Shown here one piece after another: positions 1 through 16,498 of a stretch of DNA of 64,000 bases (position 1 is its first letter; the number at the start of each line of letters is the position of its first letter). The position numbers and the translations under genes were made by a program. The stretch is from Xiphophorus maculatus (taxonomy: Eukaryota > Chordata > Actinopteri > Cyprinodontiformes > Poeciliidae): contig NC_036464.1 in the NCBI RefSeq assembly GCF_002775205.1, forward strand, positions 8,425,291 to 8,489,290, in the 5' to 3' direction. Below the pieces are notes generated by a model. It was not told the origin of the DNA and made no database searches. It saw nothing but the letters and a program-made list of their open reading frames with translations.

Positions 1-2798
1 ATTAACATCCAAATATTTGCTAACTAGCACTAAACAAAATGCAGACCTGGGGAACAGCACTGCTTATCCTACATCCCTGATTCTCCAGGCTTTACATTGA
101 ATGCAGTTTCTATCTTTCAATGTTAAATTATGGACAAATCACAAGTTAAAAAGCACAGCAAAATGGCATCATAAAGACAGGTGAAATCCATTTTTCTGCT
201 TGACAAAACAACATCAAGGTGCTACTGGCCTCCTGAGGCAAGAGAATCAGGACCACAGTACATACACAGCTGCTCTTATCCAAACATTCTTTTCCATGGT
301 AGACTAGTTTTGTGTGGATTCCATGTGAGCCTTTTGAAATGATTTGCTTGGGCAAGTACGAAGAGAGTTAAACTCACACATTCCTGCTTTGGCATTAGCA
401 GTATACCCAAAACAACAAGGCTGTTTGAAGAGTTGCTTGTTGGCTTAAAGCACAATATACCTCCCTACCACATTCCTATTAGGAACGCAAAGCATATTCA
501 GCCAAATTTAGGATAGAGCATGCAACCAACTTCAGTGAAATAAAAGCAATATAACTAAAAATCAAATGGAATTACATGCTACTTTTTTTCCATCATGATT
601 GATGCAACATCTCATTTTACTGTCCTTTTGAGGAATTCAGGACATTAAAATCTCTCCAAGATGTCCTGGCGAAATTTTTCCTACTGAGAGACTCTGTTTC
701 ATCAGGATGTTTCAAAGCTTGGCCATCTGCCCAGAAGCAAAGCGTCATCTCTTTCATCTCTCTGTGTCCTACAGCATCTCGCAGCCATACTTACATAACA
801 CATACTGCTGTAGTTTAAAGATATTCATGATGGGGTGTGTTCCACTTTCTGGGGGCATTTCTACAGAGCAAATAATTTAGAAAGTACAAACTTCTTTGTG
901 TAAACATTTATTTCTGTCCATGTAAGCTGTAAAGTAGAGGACATTAAAATCTCTTTTTTCATCCAAAACGACATGGTCCAGTTGGGTTTGGCTGAGGAAC
1001 AGAGAGTTGGAATATAATTGGAATGGTGTTATGGAGATCTGTCAAATTCTGATACTAGAACAAAGTACAGGGATTGGAAAATTACTTACATTTACTGTTC
1101 TTGTACAGAATGTTCTTGAATGAATGTTCTCCAGACTTTCTGACCTGTGTTTTTAGTAGAATACTGTTGCTGTTATATGGAGTCCCTCAGGACTCAATAT
1201 TTGGGTTTCTGATATTATATGTCTGCCCCTGTTTTAATTGTCTTCATCTTTATTGCACTAGCAAACACTTTTTGAGTTCATTTCAATTTTTTAAATCTGT
1301 TTTTAACTCCTTAAACGGTCTTGTTGCACCTACTTTCCTCACAGCACTGACTAGCCTGGACATGCTGAGGACATATTAAATTATAACACTCTTTGCTGGT
1401 GTACAATAGAAAGATCTCTACAACAGTTACTTTTAAATCTGTAACTATTTTTATTTTTTTTGCCAATAATGGGATCTTTGACCATCCCTCTCTTCACAAT
1501 CTTACAGGGGCATCCAGAGTCCAGACTTTTCAAGAAGGTCACCAGATTGCTCATTAATATGACCTGATATTTCAAAGATCTCCTGATGCTCAAAGAAGTT
1601 TCTGAAGGTAAATGGAGGAGAAACAAACAGGCCCACAGTATCACAGATCCTCTACTGTACATGCCAATGTGCATACGATTATTTTTACACCTATTTATTT
1701 CATGCCAAACCACCCTGGAGTGTTTAATCCAGACAGGGTAAGCTACATATTTCCACTTGAAGTTTAGCAACATTTTAAAGAAGAAGCCATTTTCCCTACA
1801 TTGCTCCCAGAAACTAACATTTAACAATGTCATTGAGACTTAGTGACTAAAAGATTCTACTCTTTCATGTAGCTCTCAAATTGAGAGCTTTGCTAATTAT
1901 ATAACCCTGTCATTCACCCTGGTTAAATCACTGAGTCATCTCAACTTGGTACCCCTGGAAAACAGGAAGGTATGGAGTAGTAATTAGAAGTCCCAAGAAA
2001 CTCAGATAAATACAACCAAAAGGTAATTTTAGCTCCATCTAATAAATGTACTCAAATTAAAGGTTGAGCTTTTCTCAATTTTGCAGTGTTGGATTATGCT
2101 AATGCAATAAAAAATGAAGTTATTTAAACCCTTTTTACACATCTTCATCAACAATGACAAGACATTTTCCGTGTAAATGTTGTGTAATCTTTGCCTTGCT
2201 TTTACTAATATATTTTGCATCCTATTCTGTTTTATTTTTAATATTTTGATCCCTTTTAATTATCAGAGGTCAGGTTGCTCCTTGTTGTTATTAAAGTGCT
2301 TTATATTTTAATTTGGCTTAATGTTAAAAATAGTAATGTTTAGAAAAGGAACATTACTATTCCTTAAGACCTGAACTTCTTAATATGTCCATCTATCGTT
2401 TAGCACAGTGACCAGTTATCAGTTTATGAGCATTATGTTATGTAATATGAGGAACATTGTATAAATCACTGCATAAATACAGTCAAAACATCATAACTCA
2501 GCTTGTATTACATAGAGGTTCAAACCTCACTGCCGCAGAGCTTATAAAAACAACAGAAGTTGCATTTTTAAACATTAATGGGGTGTTAAAACATGAGAAA
2601 TGCAATTATGGTACATAAATCTGCAGAGAATTATCACCTCCGGTTCTGTGATGCACATAAACATCTGCTTGTAACCCATGCATGCAGTGTGGTATACATC
2701 CACTAAGCCATAGGGAATTCACCAGGAAGACTGCTATTTTCACATATGTGAAATGAACCACTTTGTTTGTATGAAAGGTTTCCTGGCATCAATTTGAA
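1..2798. other. Spacer, no gene recognised
   Basis: AT-rich sequence with short chance ORFs on both strands. None has a recognisable protein family, a plausible splice context or a codon pattern like the real exons further right. No clear transposon was recognised. It may include the distal 3' region of a neighbouring gene outside the window, but nothing in the sequence proves that. Confidence 0.5.
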
Positions 2799-2878
2799 CA
2801 CATTCTTCACCTGTGTGTATTCTCCCAGTTCTTTCTGACACATTCTTCACCTGTGAGTATTCTCCCAGTTCTTTCTGA
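2799..2878. repeat. 40-bp tandem duplication
   Basis: Two adjacent 40-bp units (2799-2838 and 2839-2878) differ at a single base (ctgtgtgtat versus ctgtgagtat). The near identity suggests a recent local duplication. Both units begin cacattcttcacctg. Confidence 0.95.
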
Positions 2879-3012
2879 CATAATGCATAGGAGCAGAAGT
2901 TCCTGCTTATGAATAAATGCTTCAATGTGATTCAAAACCTTCATTTGTGAGCCACATGCCACTGAAATCCTCAAAGGAGGAGCAAATTTATTGTATTCTT
3001 CCAAACACTCTT

Positions 3013-3054
3013 CCCAGATTTATAGGTGCGTTGCCCAGATTTATAGGTGCGTTG
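3013..3054. repeat. 21-bp perfect tandem duplication
   Basis: Two identical 21-bp units lie head to tail (3013-3033 and 3034-3054), each beginning cccagatttatagg. The pair lies about 130 bp from the 40-bp duplication and has unrelated sequence. Confidence 0.95.
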
Positions 3055-3897
3055 AATTTTATGGAATGTAACCTTTCAGTTTAAATTAAAACTATCTGTT
3101 TCAAGAATTCAAAGGGTTACGGGACAAAAGCACTTTCCACTGGCTGGTTTTAGTTTATCAATTAGCTGTTCAATGAGACAAGCACATTTTTTAATATGGG
3201 GTAAAAAAAAAATGCAGTGAAAGCCAGATCTTGGCAGGTGTTCTGCAGCTGGGTGCTGAAATGTTGAAGTGAATCACTTTAAAGACAATTTGTTTGGTCT
3301 GTTACCCAGCTGGTCAGGGATTCCATCTTTTAAGTGAGTGCTAGACTCTGGATTAAACTTTTCCATGTGTGAACTGATGGTTATTCAATTTCCGGTAACC
3401 ATGTTTTCTTCTAATCCGTCACTTTCTGCACATGAATCAAATTTTTGATCTGTTCACATGATTTGTACACATTTACAGACATCCTGTAATGCCCATTTTT
3501 ACAATATATCTATATTTTCACCAACATGCTTTTTCTAACTCAGCCAGCAAGTATGTTGAAGTTTGTGTGCCATGCAGGAAGCTCTCAGAGCCAAGTAAAC
3601 AGGAAAAAAAAAGGTGATGATTAAACTATAACCCGAGTCTTCATTCCTGTCTGCCGCTATGAAAGAAGCTCTTCAGTCATGACATGTTAAAAAATAACAC
3701 TATCCAATATCTGTCCCCTGAGGGAAGGAGAGTAGGTGTGGTTACACTGCTGACAGAGAGCATTTTACAAGTTGATCTGATTTAAAAGGCCAACAAACTC
3801 CATGAATCTGAGGAAAATGTTTCAAGGTAAGAGAATAACCAGAAGCTGGTGATGCAGTCACTGGAATTCACAAGGCACGAAGACTTAAAGCTAAGTT

Positions 3898-4212
3898 TGC
3901 CCATTTCCACACAGCGGTACGGCATGGCTTAGTGCGGTTTAGGATGCTATTTTGTCTGTTCCATTGTAAAAGTGGACCTACAATCAAACCATGCTTCACC
4001 ATTCCTGGGCTTTCTTCAGTTGTAGCAGTGTGGCATAGTTAGGGTGGAACGTCTGGCATCACACGACACAGTCTACTAATTTGGGGACAGAAAAACATCA
4101 CAAAACACTAGTACGTCATGTTTGCCGTTGCACTACAATGATGCAACGTTAGGCTTTTGGGTTTAACCCAGCCTGCCCAATGAAAGTCCATTTAATGGTG
4201 GAAATACTGCCC
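3898..4212. mobile_element. Degenerate non-autonomous DNA transposon (hAT-like)
   Basis: The left edge (ccatttccacacagcgg followed by tacggcatggcttagtgc) and the right edge (ttaatggtggaaatac) resemble a common fish MITE whose ends carry a TTTCCAC...GTGGAAA motif. The inner segment near 4155-4190 is shared with a second copy at 17.7-18.1 kb (tttgggtt.aaccc, then ga.agtcca). There is no coding capacity. The hAT assignment is from memory of similar fish elements. Confidence 0.5.
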
Positions 4213-4261
4213 TGAATACCAAATTGCGCCGATATGAAACAAGGCACTTAAGAATAAAAGG

Positions 4262-4520
4262 CGTTGTCCCATACTCTTTTTGTTTGTTTGAAGAGTGCTT
4301 TTGATTATTTTGTTTTAAAACATGAATTCTGCACAGGTTTATCTCTGACCTGTCTGCTGTTTGTTCTCTAACAAACGTGAAGCTTTCAAAGATTCATACT
4401 GAAAAAAAAATTACGCACAGGTGGTTTCTGAGTAGGAATTAGGTGATGTCAGAAGGCAACTGCAATGGATTTTATTGAGGGATACCAGAGTAAAAGGGGG
4501 TTTATACATTTTTACAATCC
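4262..4520 (-). mobile_element. Tc1/mariner remnant (end segment)
   Basis: The stretch from about 4340 (atctctgacctgtctgctg, then ctctaacaaacgtgaag) to 4500 (gataccagagtaaaaggggg) matches in order the leader and early transposase region of the Tc1-like family repeated through this window, read on the minus strand. The transposase frame is broken and most of the element is missing. Related copies lie at 22.7, 39.6, 41.5, 47.2 and 52.3 kb. Confidence 0.7.
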
Positions 4521-5060
4521 CAAAAGAACAATGAAGTTTCTGATTATGTGACTAAATATGGGAAGGTCGTAGGCATTTGAATGTTGTTGAAGGAACTTTA
4601 TTAGCATAAAATAACACATTCTCACCATGTAGTAACTCATTTCTGAAACTGTTTTCAAACCACAATAGGTGATGGACATTTTTGCAGCTGGATTATGTAA
4701 AGTCACTGAACCCACAATAAAAGTATATGGATGAAGAAAATGAAACCTAGAACGGAAGATTTCATCTCGTCTGTCAAAAAGTAAATACATAGTTCTTCTT
4801 CATGCTACAAACATTTCAATCACTTGAATACATCTGAGAATGTTTTCTGTTAGTCACATCTAATAGTTGCAACTTAGGTTTAGAAAGAAGTTGGATGGAA
4901 GAAGAGCTGCAGCACCATCTACCGACAAGAAAGAAAATGTTTTGAGTTAGATGTGAAAACTTCTCTGTAATCTTACCAGAAAAAGCAATTTAATACAACT
5001 TTTTCTACAGATGTGTTTTGTACAGGAAATAATTGAAATATTATATTTTGTATGTGTTGT

Positions 5061-5137
<77 letters not shown>

Positions 5138-5995
5138 AGATGCATTATTTTACTCCATGATGCAAACTTTGAACTGGTCTCAGTCCTTCATATTTATTTG
5201 ATAAGGGACAGAATATATGCCACTGTACTTTTCCCAGTATAAATATTCCTTAGCCAAGAGGCCAATTTGCAGGCCAAGCTCAGTCCCTAGTATCACAAAA
5301 GGATCAATATCAAAGAATAAACATCAAAATGTCACCAACACATGCATGTACAGTATATTTGATTCAGTAACAACTTTCTACCTTAAGAAATGTAATAACT
5401 GGACCAAATCTGACCAATTGGAGTGACCCACCCCCATGCTGTTGAACCAACTTTCCTTAAAAGATTAGTAGTAAACTGTAAATGAACCAATAATGTAAAT
5501 TTGTGAAGTTTAAATGCAGAAAGGAGGAGCTTCAACTACTTCACTCCAATAAAATTTGCTAGGTTTTCTGTTTAGCTAAAATGTGGCAATGATGCTATCT
5601 CACTTGCTATTTATCAAGAATATTTAATGCTCTCTACAGATTTGTTAAGACAATTAAAAAATGAATTCAAACAGCAACAATGCACATTAAATTATCAGCT
5701 TTCAGCCATTTTAAACAATTTAAGTTTTTACCATTTTATAAGATTTCAAAAGATTCAGTGACCCCTTAAATTAATAGAAAACTGTGTCCCATTTAATTTG
5801 ATGTAGCTTTTAAAAAAATAATGTATTTAAATGATTTGTAATATTTATCATTTATTTTTGCAGCTACATTTTATGTGCAAACTGTGATTTGAAAAGTCAA
5901 AGTCTCAGACTTCTCTGTTCATTTTAGGCTTTTTAAAAAATATAAATACAAGAGTTAAAAAATAATTTATGAAAGTTTTTTCTGATGGTCAGACT
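4521..5995. other. Spacer with (AT)n tract, no gene recognised
   Basis: No exon or known repeat recognised apart from an uninterrupted (AT)n dinucleotide tract at about 5064-5132. The remainder is AT-rich and has only chance ORFs. Confidence 0.5.
5064..5132. repeat. (AT)n microsatellite
   Basis: About 34 uninterrupted AT units. The tract is self-complementary and probably length-polymorphic. Confidence 0.98.
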
Positions 5996-6124
5996 AAAAA
6001 TGTCAAAGCTGATAAAACCAGACGGATGGTTGGATGTAAGGAAAAATGGACAGATAGATGGTTCAAAGAGATGGATGGATTGAAAAATTGATAGATGAAT
6101 AAATCGGTAGATGGATGGGTTATA

Positions 6125-6481
6125 CAGTGCATCCAGAAAGTATTCAGTGTGCTACACTTTTTCCACATTTTGTGTTTCAACCTTATTCCAAGTTGTATTA
6201 ATTGCATTCCTCAGAATTTTACACACCCCATTTTGAAAATTCATAAACAACATTTTAGAGTTTTGCAAATGCATTAAAAATAGAAAACCAAACAAGAAAA
6301 AGAAGGGCTGTGAATACTTACGTAAATATAATTTCATGGTTTTCTGTTTTTAATAAATTTGCAAACACACTCAAAAACTTTGTTTTACATTGTGTAAAGT
6401 TTTGAGTAAAGATGTTAAATGAATACAATTTGAAGTAAGACTGTAACAAAAGACTGTGGAAAAATTTAAGTGCTGTGACTG
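6125..6481. mobile_element. Tc1/mariner-type MITE inserted in GATG repeat
   Basis: A 357-bp element begins cagtgcatccagaaagtatt and ends gtgctgtgactg. Flanking TA dinucleotides (6123-6124 and 6482-6483) fit the Tc1/mariner TA target duplication. The start and the following ttccacatttt segment match a very common fish repeat of this type as I remember it. Degenerate GATG/GATA repeat lies on both sides (about 6000-6122 and 6484-6653), so it landed inside a microsatellite. No ORF. Confidence 0.75.
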
Positions 6482-6590
6482 TATGACAAAGGATAGATGG
6501 AAAGATGGACAGAAAAGATTGATTGTTGGATGTTGTAAACAGATAGATGCATGAAAAGAATAGATGGATGGCAAGATTAATATGAAAACG

Positions 6591-6653
6591 GATGGATGGA
6601 TGGATGGATGGATGGATGGATGGATGGATGGATGGATGGATGGATGGATGGAT
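6591..6653. repeat. (GATG)n microsatellite
   Basis: About 15 to 16 perfect GATG units. Degenerate GATG/GATA flanks begin near 6000 and resume at about 6484 after the MITE, so the ancestral tetranucleotide block was roughly 0.3 kb before insertion. Confidence 0.97.
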
Positions 6654-6756
6654 TTTGTGTCTTCCCCTGACACAAAATCCATGATAGACTGAAACCTTGG
6701 ATTAAAAAGAAAATTCTAACATTTAGTGAAGAGACAATGACACTTTAATGAATGTC

Positions 6757-7082
6757 TTTATTCACAGATGAGTTTTTACATCTACTGGAGTTATTCAATG
6801 ACATGCCATAACTAAAAGAAGAAACAGTTCATTTATTTGAAAATAAAAGTTAAGTAAGTGTATCTACTGTATAAGCTGCCTGTGCTCTCTGAACACAGCA
6901 GCAAAACCAAGCACTTTGGCAATTTTCCCAATTATTATTGCTTTTTAACTTTGCTTTCAGCTTTTTGAAGCTGAAAGCATGGTGATGTCTGTAAGTACAC
7001 TTACAGACATCACATAGTGATTTTTTAACATCACTATGTCTGTAAGTGTACTACAGCTACTAACTAACAGGATGTTTTTATT
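6757..7082 (-). promoter_or_regulatory. spast: Candidate spast poly(A) signals
   Basis: AATAAA hexamers on the minus strand occur at 7077-7082 (about 180 bp past the spast stop) and 6757-6762 (about 500 bp past it). Using the first would exclude the hairpin cluster at 6952-7037 from the mRNA; using the second would include it. Actual usage cannot be seen from DNA. Confidence 0.5.
6952..7037. other. Cluster of three perfect stem-loops
   Basis: Three hairpins sit almost back to back. The first has 12-bp arms at 6952-6963 and 6968-6979 with a 4-nt loop. The second has 15-bp arms at 6982-6996 and 6999-7013 with a 2-nt centre. The third has 8-bp arms at 7014-7021 and 7030-7037. The motif gtctgtaagt from the second stem recurs just after the third. 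The cluster lies in the probable 3' UTR or 3' flank of spast. Confidence 0.9.
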
Positions 7083-7263
7083 CCAGGGGTAAGGCAGGAA
7101 ATTTTGCACAATAAATTATGATTTTTATCACAGATAGCAAATAAACTTTTAAGAACTTTTAAGTAGTTGGAGAGCCTTTCCATAAAACAGAAAATCTTTG
7201 CATAATGCTTCTCCAAATCACCTCATGGTTTCCATACAGGTAAACAAAGAAGACCACCCAGGA

Positions 7264-12906
<5,643 letters not shown>

Positions 12907-13954
12907 TACTCCAGCGTTACTTTCTCCTCCTTCTGCTCACTGCTGGCTCAGTTAGCTCGTTGTGAAAACAAACAGTGCGGCATTTAACATCCAAATATCG
13001 AGGCCTGTTAAGGAAGTAGTCTGTTTTATATCATAAACTTTGTGTGACAAATGTTACTGAATATGTATACACCATCGCTCGATCCCGCCGCTAGCTTCCG
13101 TTTTTACCTCTTCAACTATTCTTCTCCTATGTGTTATGGTGAAAACAGACCGCGATGTCAACTCGTAGATCGCTATCGCCACCTACCGTTGTGGAAGATG
13201 TATGTCGTTCTTTGTGACAAGTACAGAAGTACTGTACAAATTAGAATATCATTTTATCTGAAGCGTCCATACTAAAGTTCTTCCTTCCCACATCGACCGG
13301 GTCAGTTGTTCTCCTACCCGCTTAATGCAAAAAGAAAATATTTATGACAAATTGTTTGAGGGCTTTAAAATATGGTTTTGAATGCGCAGGATGCAGCGCC
13401 CTTGTCCTATTTTGAAAGTGGTGAAGAAACTCCACCCCGATGGCAGTCACTCTCCTCGCCGGCTAACAAATGGTGCGAAGCCTCTCGTCCATGTAAAGGC
13501 TCCACCCTCTTTACTTCTGTATGTAACCAATCAAAATACCCGGCGTCACTTTGATAACAGTTTCAGCCACGCCCCTTACCTGGCTTTTCCAGACAAATCA
13601 GTAATCCTCTGATAGCGACTGTGACAGCTCCAACCTTTCATATTGTTGTCGTTATTGTTTCAAACTGGCACGGTATTTTGTAATTTGTGCCTTTTTAGAT
13701 TCCACGGTTACATTTCCGGGCTGTCAGAACGAGCTGACTGAACTTACTAACCGGTAACCACACAGAGGCCATAAGCTAGCTAGCCCAGCTGTCTCTACAG
13801 TCCAACTGCCGAGTGCTCTTTGTCTATTCAAGTCAGCTAGCAGAAGGCGCTGTGTAATCTGTCAGTGGGCAAACGCCGGAGTTTACAATTCTGTTTCATT
13901 TCCCCCGGTTTGACGAGAATCTAGCGAACCAAGATAGGCGGCTTGGGAACCAAG
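12907..13954. promoter_or_regulatory. Divergent spacer between spast and memo1
   Basis: The start codons of spast (minus) and memo1 (plus) are 1.05 kb apart, so 5' UTRs and promoters of both lie here. A GC-box-like cacgcccc motif is at about 13567-13574 and an ATTGG/CCAAT-type motif (taaccaatc) at about 13524-13532, upstream of memo1. No TATA box is convincing. A short stretch near 13237-13250 (aaattagaatatcat) resembles the terminus of the Tc1 family at 24.8 kb. No dpy30 exon was found here, although that gene lies between these two in mammals. Confidence 0.6.
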
Positions 13955-16467
13955 ATGTCAAATCGAGTGGTGTGCAGAGAAGCAAGTCACGCCGGGAGTT
14001 GGTACTCAGCTTCGGGTAACTGTCAGCTCAGCACGGTCTGCGTTAGCATGCTGAATCTTAACTCGTGTTTTTTCTTTGGTTGTGTGTCTTATTATTATTA
14101 TTTTTTGTGATGTATAACCTGCAAAATATAATAACGGTTTAATCTCAAATCTTCCTCCGCTGACGTTGATTACCGACAAATAAAGATAAGATAAAGTCGA
14201 TAGGCTAACATTTATCTTATATGATGATCCTTTTCTGTGTCACCCCATGAGGTGCACGGTGAGTTTAAGCTCCTTCAGCTCTGTATCTTCTGGTTGTGTC
14301 TGTAAACAGACGGGCTTCTGCGGGGAGCAAAATTACATTGATGGGGTTTTTGAAGTCAATCAAAGCTAACATGGCTAACATAGCAGAACTTCTTGGCCTA
14401 CATGCTAACTGGTACACTCTTAGAAAAGTCCCAGCGCTCTTTAAACATTCAGCAGTATGAGAAGCTGTTGTCATTATGGTCTCTTGTTGTTCTCCGGCCC
14501 GCTTAGGTAATGTGTTGAAATTCTCCCTGGCGTCAAACAAAGGACTGGGTAGGGCTTGGCAGAAACCAGAAGTTTCATGTTGCACCCCTTCCCCCATTTT
14601 ACAAACCGTGAGCTATTTCTTATAGAAAAATCCCTACAAACCGCTCAGTGTTTCCACTCAAAAGAAGAATGGGTGGAGTAGCCCAAGTTTTTCCTCAAGA
14701 GTAACACTACTTCAACATATTATTACTCGAGTAGAAGTACAAAAGTATTTGGTAAAAATGCTACTCGAGTGCATAGTGACTGATCACAACATATGATGTA
14801 ATATTATTTGGAAGTTCTGTTATTTTAAAGATTAAAATAAATCATACAAATGAACAGCATGATTACTAACTAAATTCAGGCAGAAGAAGTCTTTTTTTCT
14901 ATATAAAACGTATGAAGCTAATACTTACTTGAAGTAATGTATGTTAGAACAGGCTGAAGTACTGTATGTCCAGTGGCAGAGCATGGTGTTTACTGTATGT
15001 TGATTGGGCCTCCAACTGGCAGATAGAAAATAAGATTAGAACAAGCTTGTGTATAAATAACAAGTCTCAATTTAACATAAACTGTAGGTGTGTGTCTGTA
15101 GCATTTTTGTTTTTGTTAAATTGTGTTTGTTCATTTAGTGATATTTTTCACAGTGTGAAAATTATCCAGACATTTATTCAAGTAAAAGCACTGATACTTC
15201 ATAATAATAACACTTAAATAAAAGTATGGTGTAGTAAACCCAATTCTACCAGTAGATTTTTCTTTTTCCAAGAATGTTACTGAAGTAATGTAACTGGTTA
15301 CTACTCACTTCTACTAGTGCTGAGCAGAGTGCAAACGCTCAATTTTCATGTTATTAGCTGAGCTTTTAACATTACAAATCCAATAATGCATTTCCTTTTA
15401 AAATCAGTCTTCCTACGTTTAAACAATTTTACTCATGCATTTTTTTCTTATCAAATCATTGAAATTTCAATATTTATTTTTTTCATTTATAACCTATATT
15501 TAATTGGATGGATCTTACTAAGATTCAAAATCTCTTTTTCAAGAGAGACATGGCCAGGAAGGGCAATAACACAGAGATGGCTGCCAATTATAAAACCACA
15601 AGCTCAAAATGCAATTAAAATAACAAACAAATAATCTAATTAGATAAAACTAATTACAGTTTATTATAGCTGCTTTTCTGTGGTTTTTGTATATATCTGC
15701 TCTTCTGCACACGTCACCATATTTATTGTTATTTATTTGTTTTACTTTTCAGGATCCCAGCTGAATGCACAACTAGAGGGCTGGCTGTCCCAAGCACAGT
15801 CCACAATCAGACCTGCTAGAGCCATCATTGCACCGTAAGCGCACACTGACAATCATCCCAAGAGCATGTGAAAATAGTATTCACGCTTTACCAACATGTT
15901 TTCTGCTTGCAGCCATGCCGGGTATACCTACTGTGGTGCTTGTGCAGCACACGCTTACAAGCAGGTGGATCCCTCTGTTACGTAAGTCCCTTCAGCTTTC
16001 TGGCTTTATTCCTCATTCAAGAAAAAAATGTGTTAAATAAAAGTCTCTTACGTTTAGGGTTAGAGGTTAAGGTGCTTCAGTACTTAAACTGAACAAACAG
16101 ATGCTGTGTAGATAACAGATAATAACCAGACACCACAACCAGGCAGTGCTGGTTGTCTGGTTGTGTGCTTTGTGTGATAATGGCACGAGTGAGATAAATT
16201 CCTCTTGGTTTTCAGTCGTAGGGTGTTCATTCTGGGACCTTCACACCATGTGCCCCTCTCCCGCTGTGCCCTGTCACCTGCAGACGTCTATAGAACGCCC
16301 CTCTATGACCTGAGAATCGACCAGAAGGGTACTTGCAGCTTTCACTCCTAACTGTGATTTCTGCTTCTTCTCTATATGTTTGTCTTTAGGACTTATGTGC
16401 GAATGTATTCCAGCTTCTGATTTATTCAGAGAGTTTGGATTGAAGAACATCCATTAGGGGTTTAGCA

Positions 16468-16498
<31 letters not shown>

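Noticed and set aside
2740..3004. Minus-strand ORFs with repeated TG(R)I.TGEEC text resembling C2H2 zinc-finger linkers
   Set aside because: The repeated peptide comes from the 40-bp tandem duplication. There is no Cys2-His2 spacing and no splice context.
6591..6653. Possible CRISPR-like or minisatellite array at the GATG block
   Set aside because: It is a simple tetranucleotide microsatellite with no spacers, in eukaryotic DNA.
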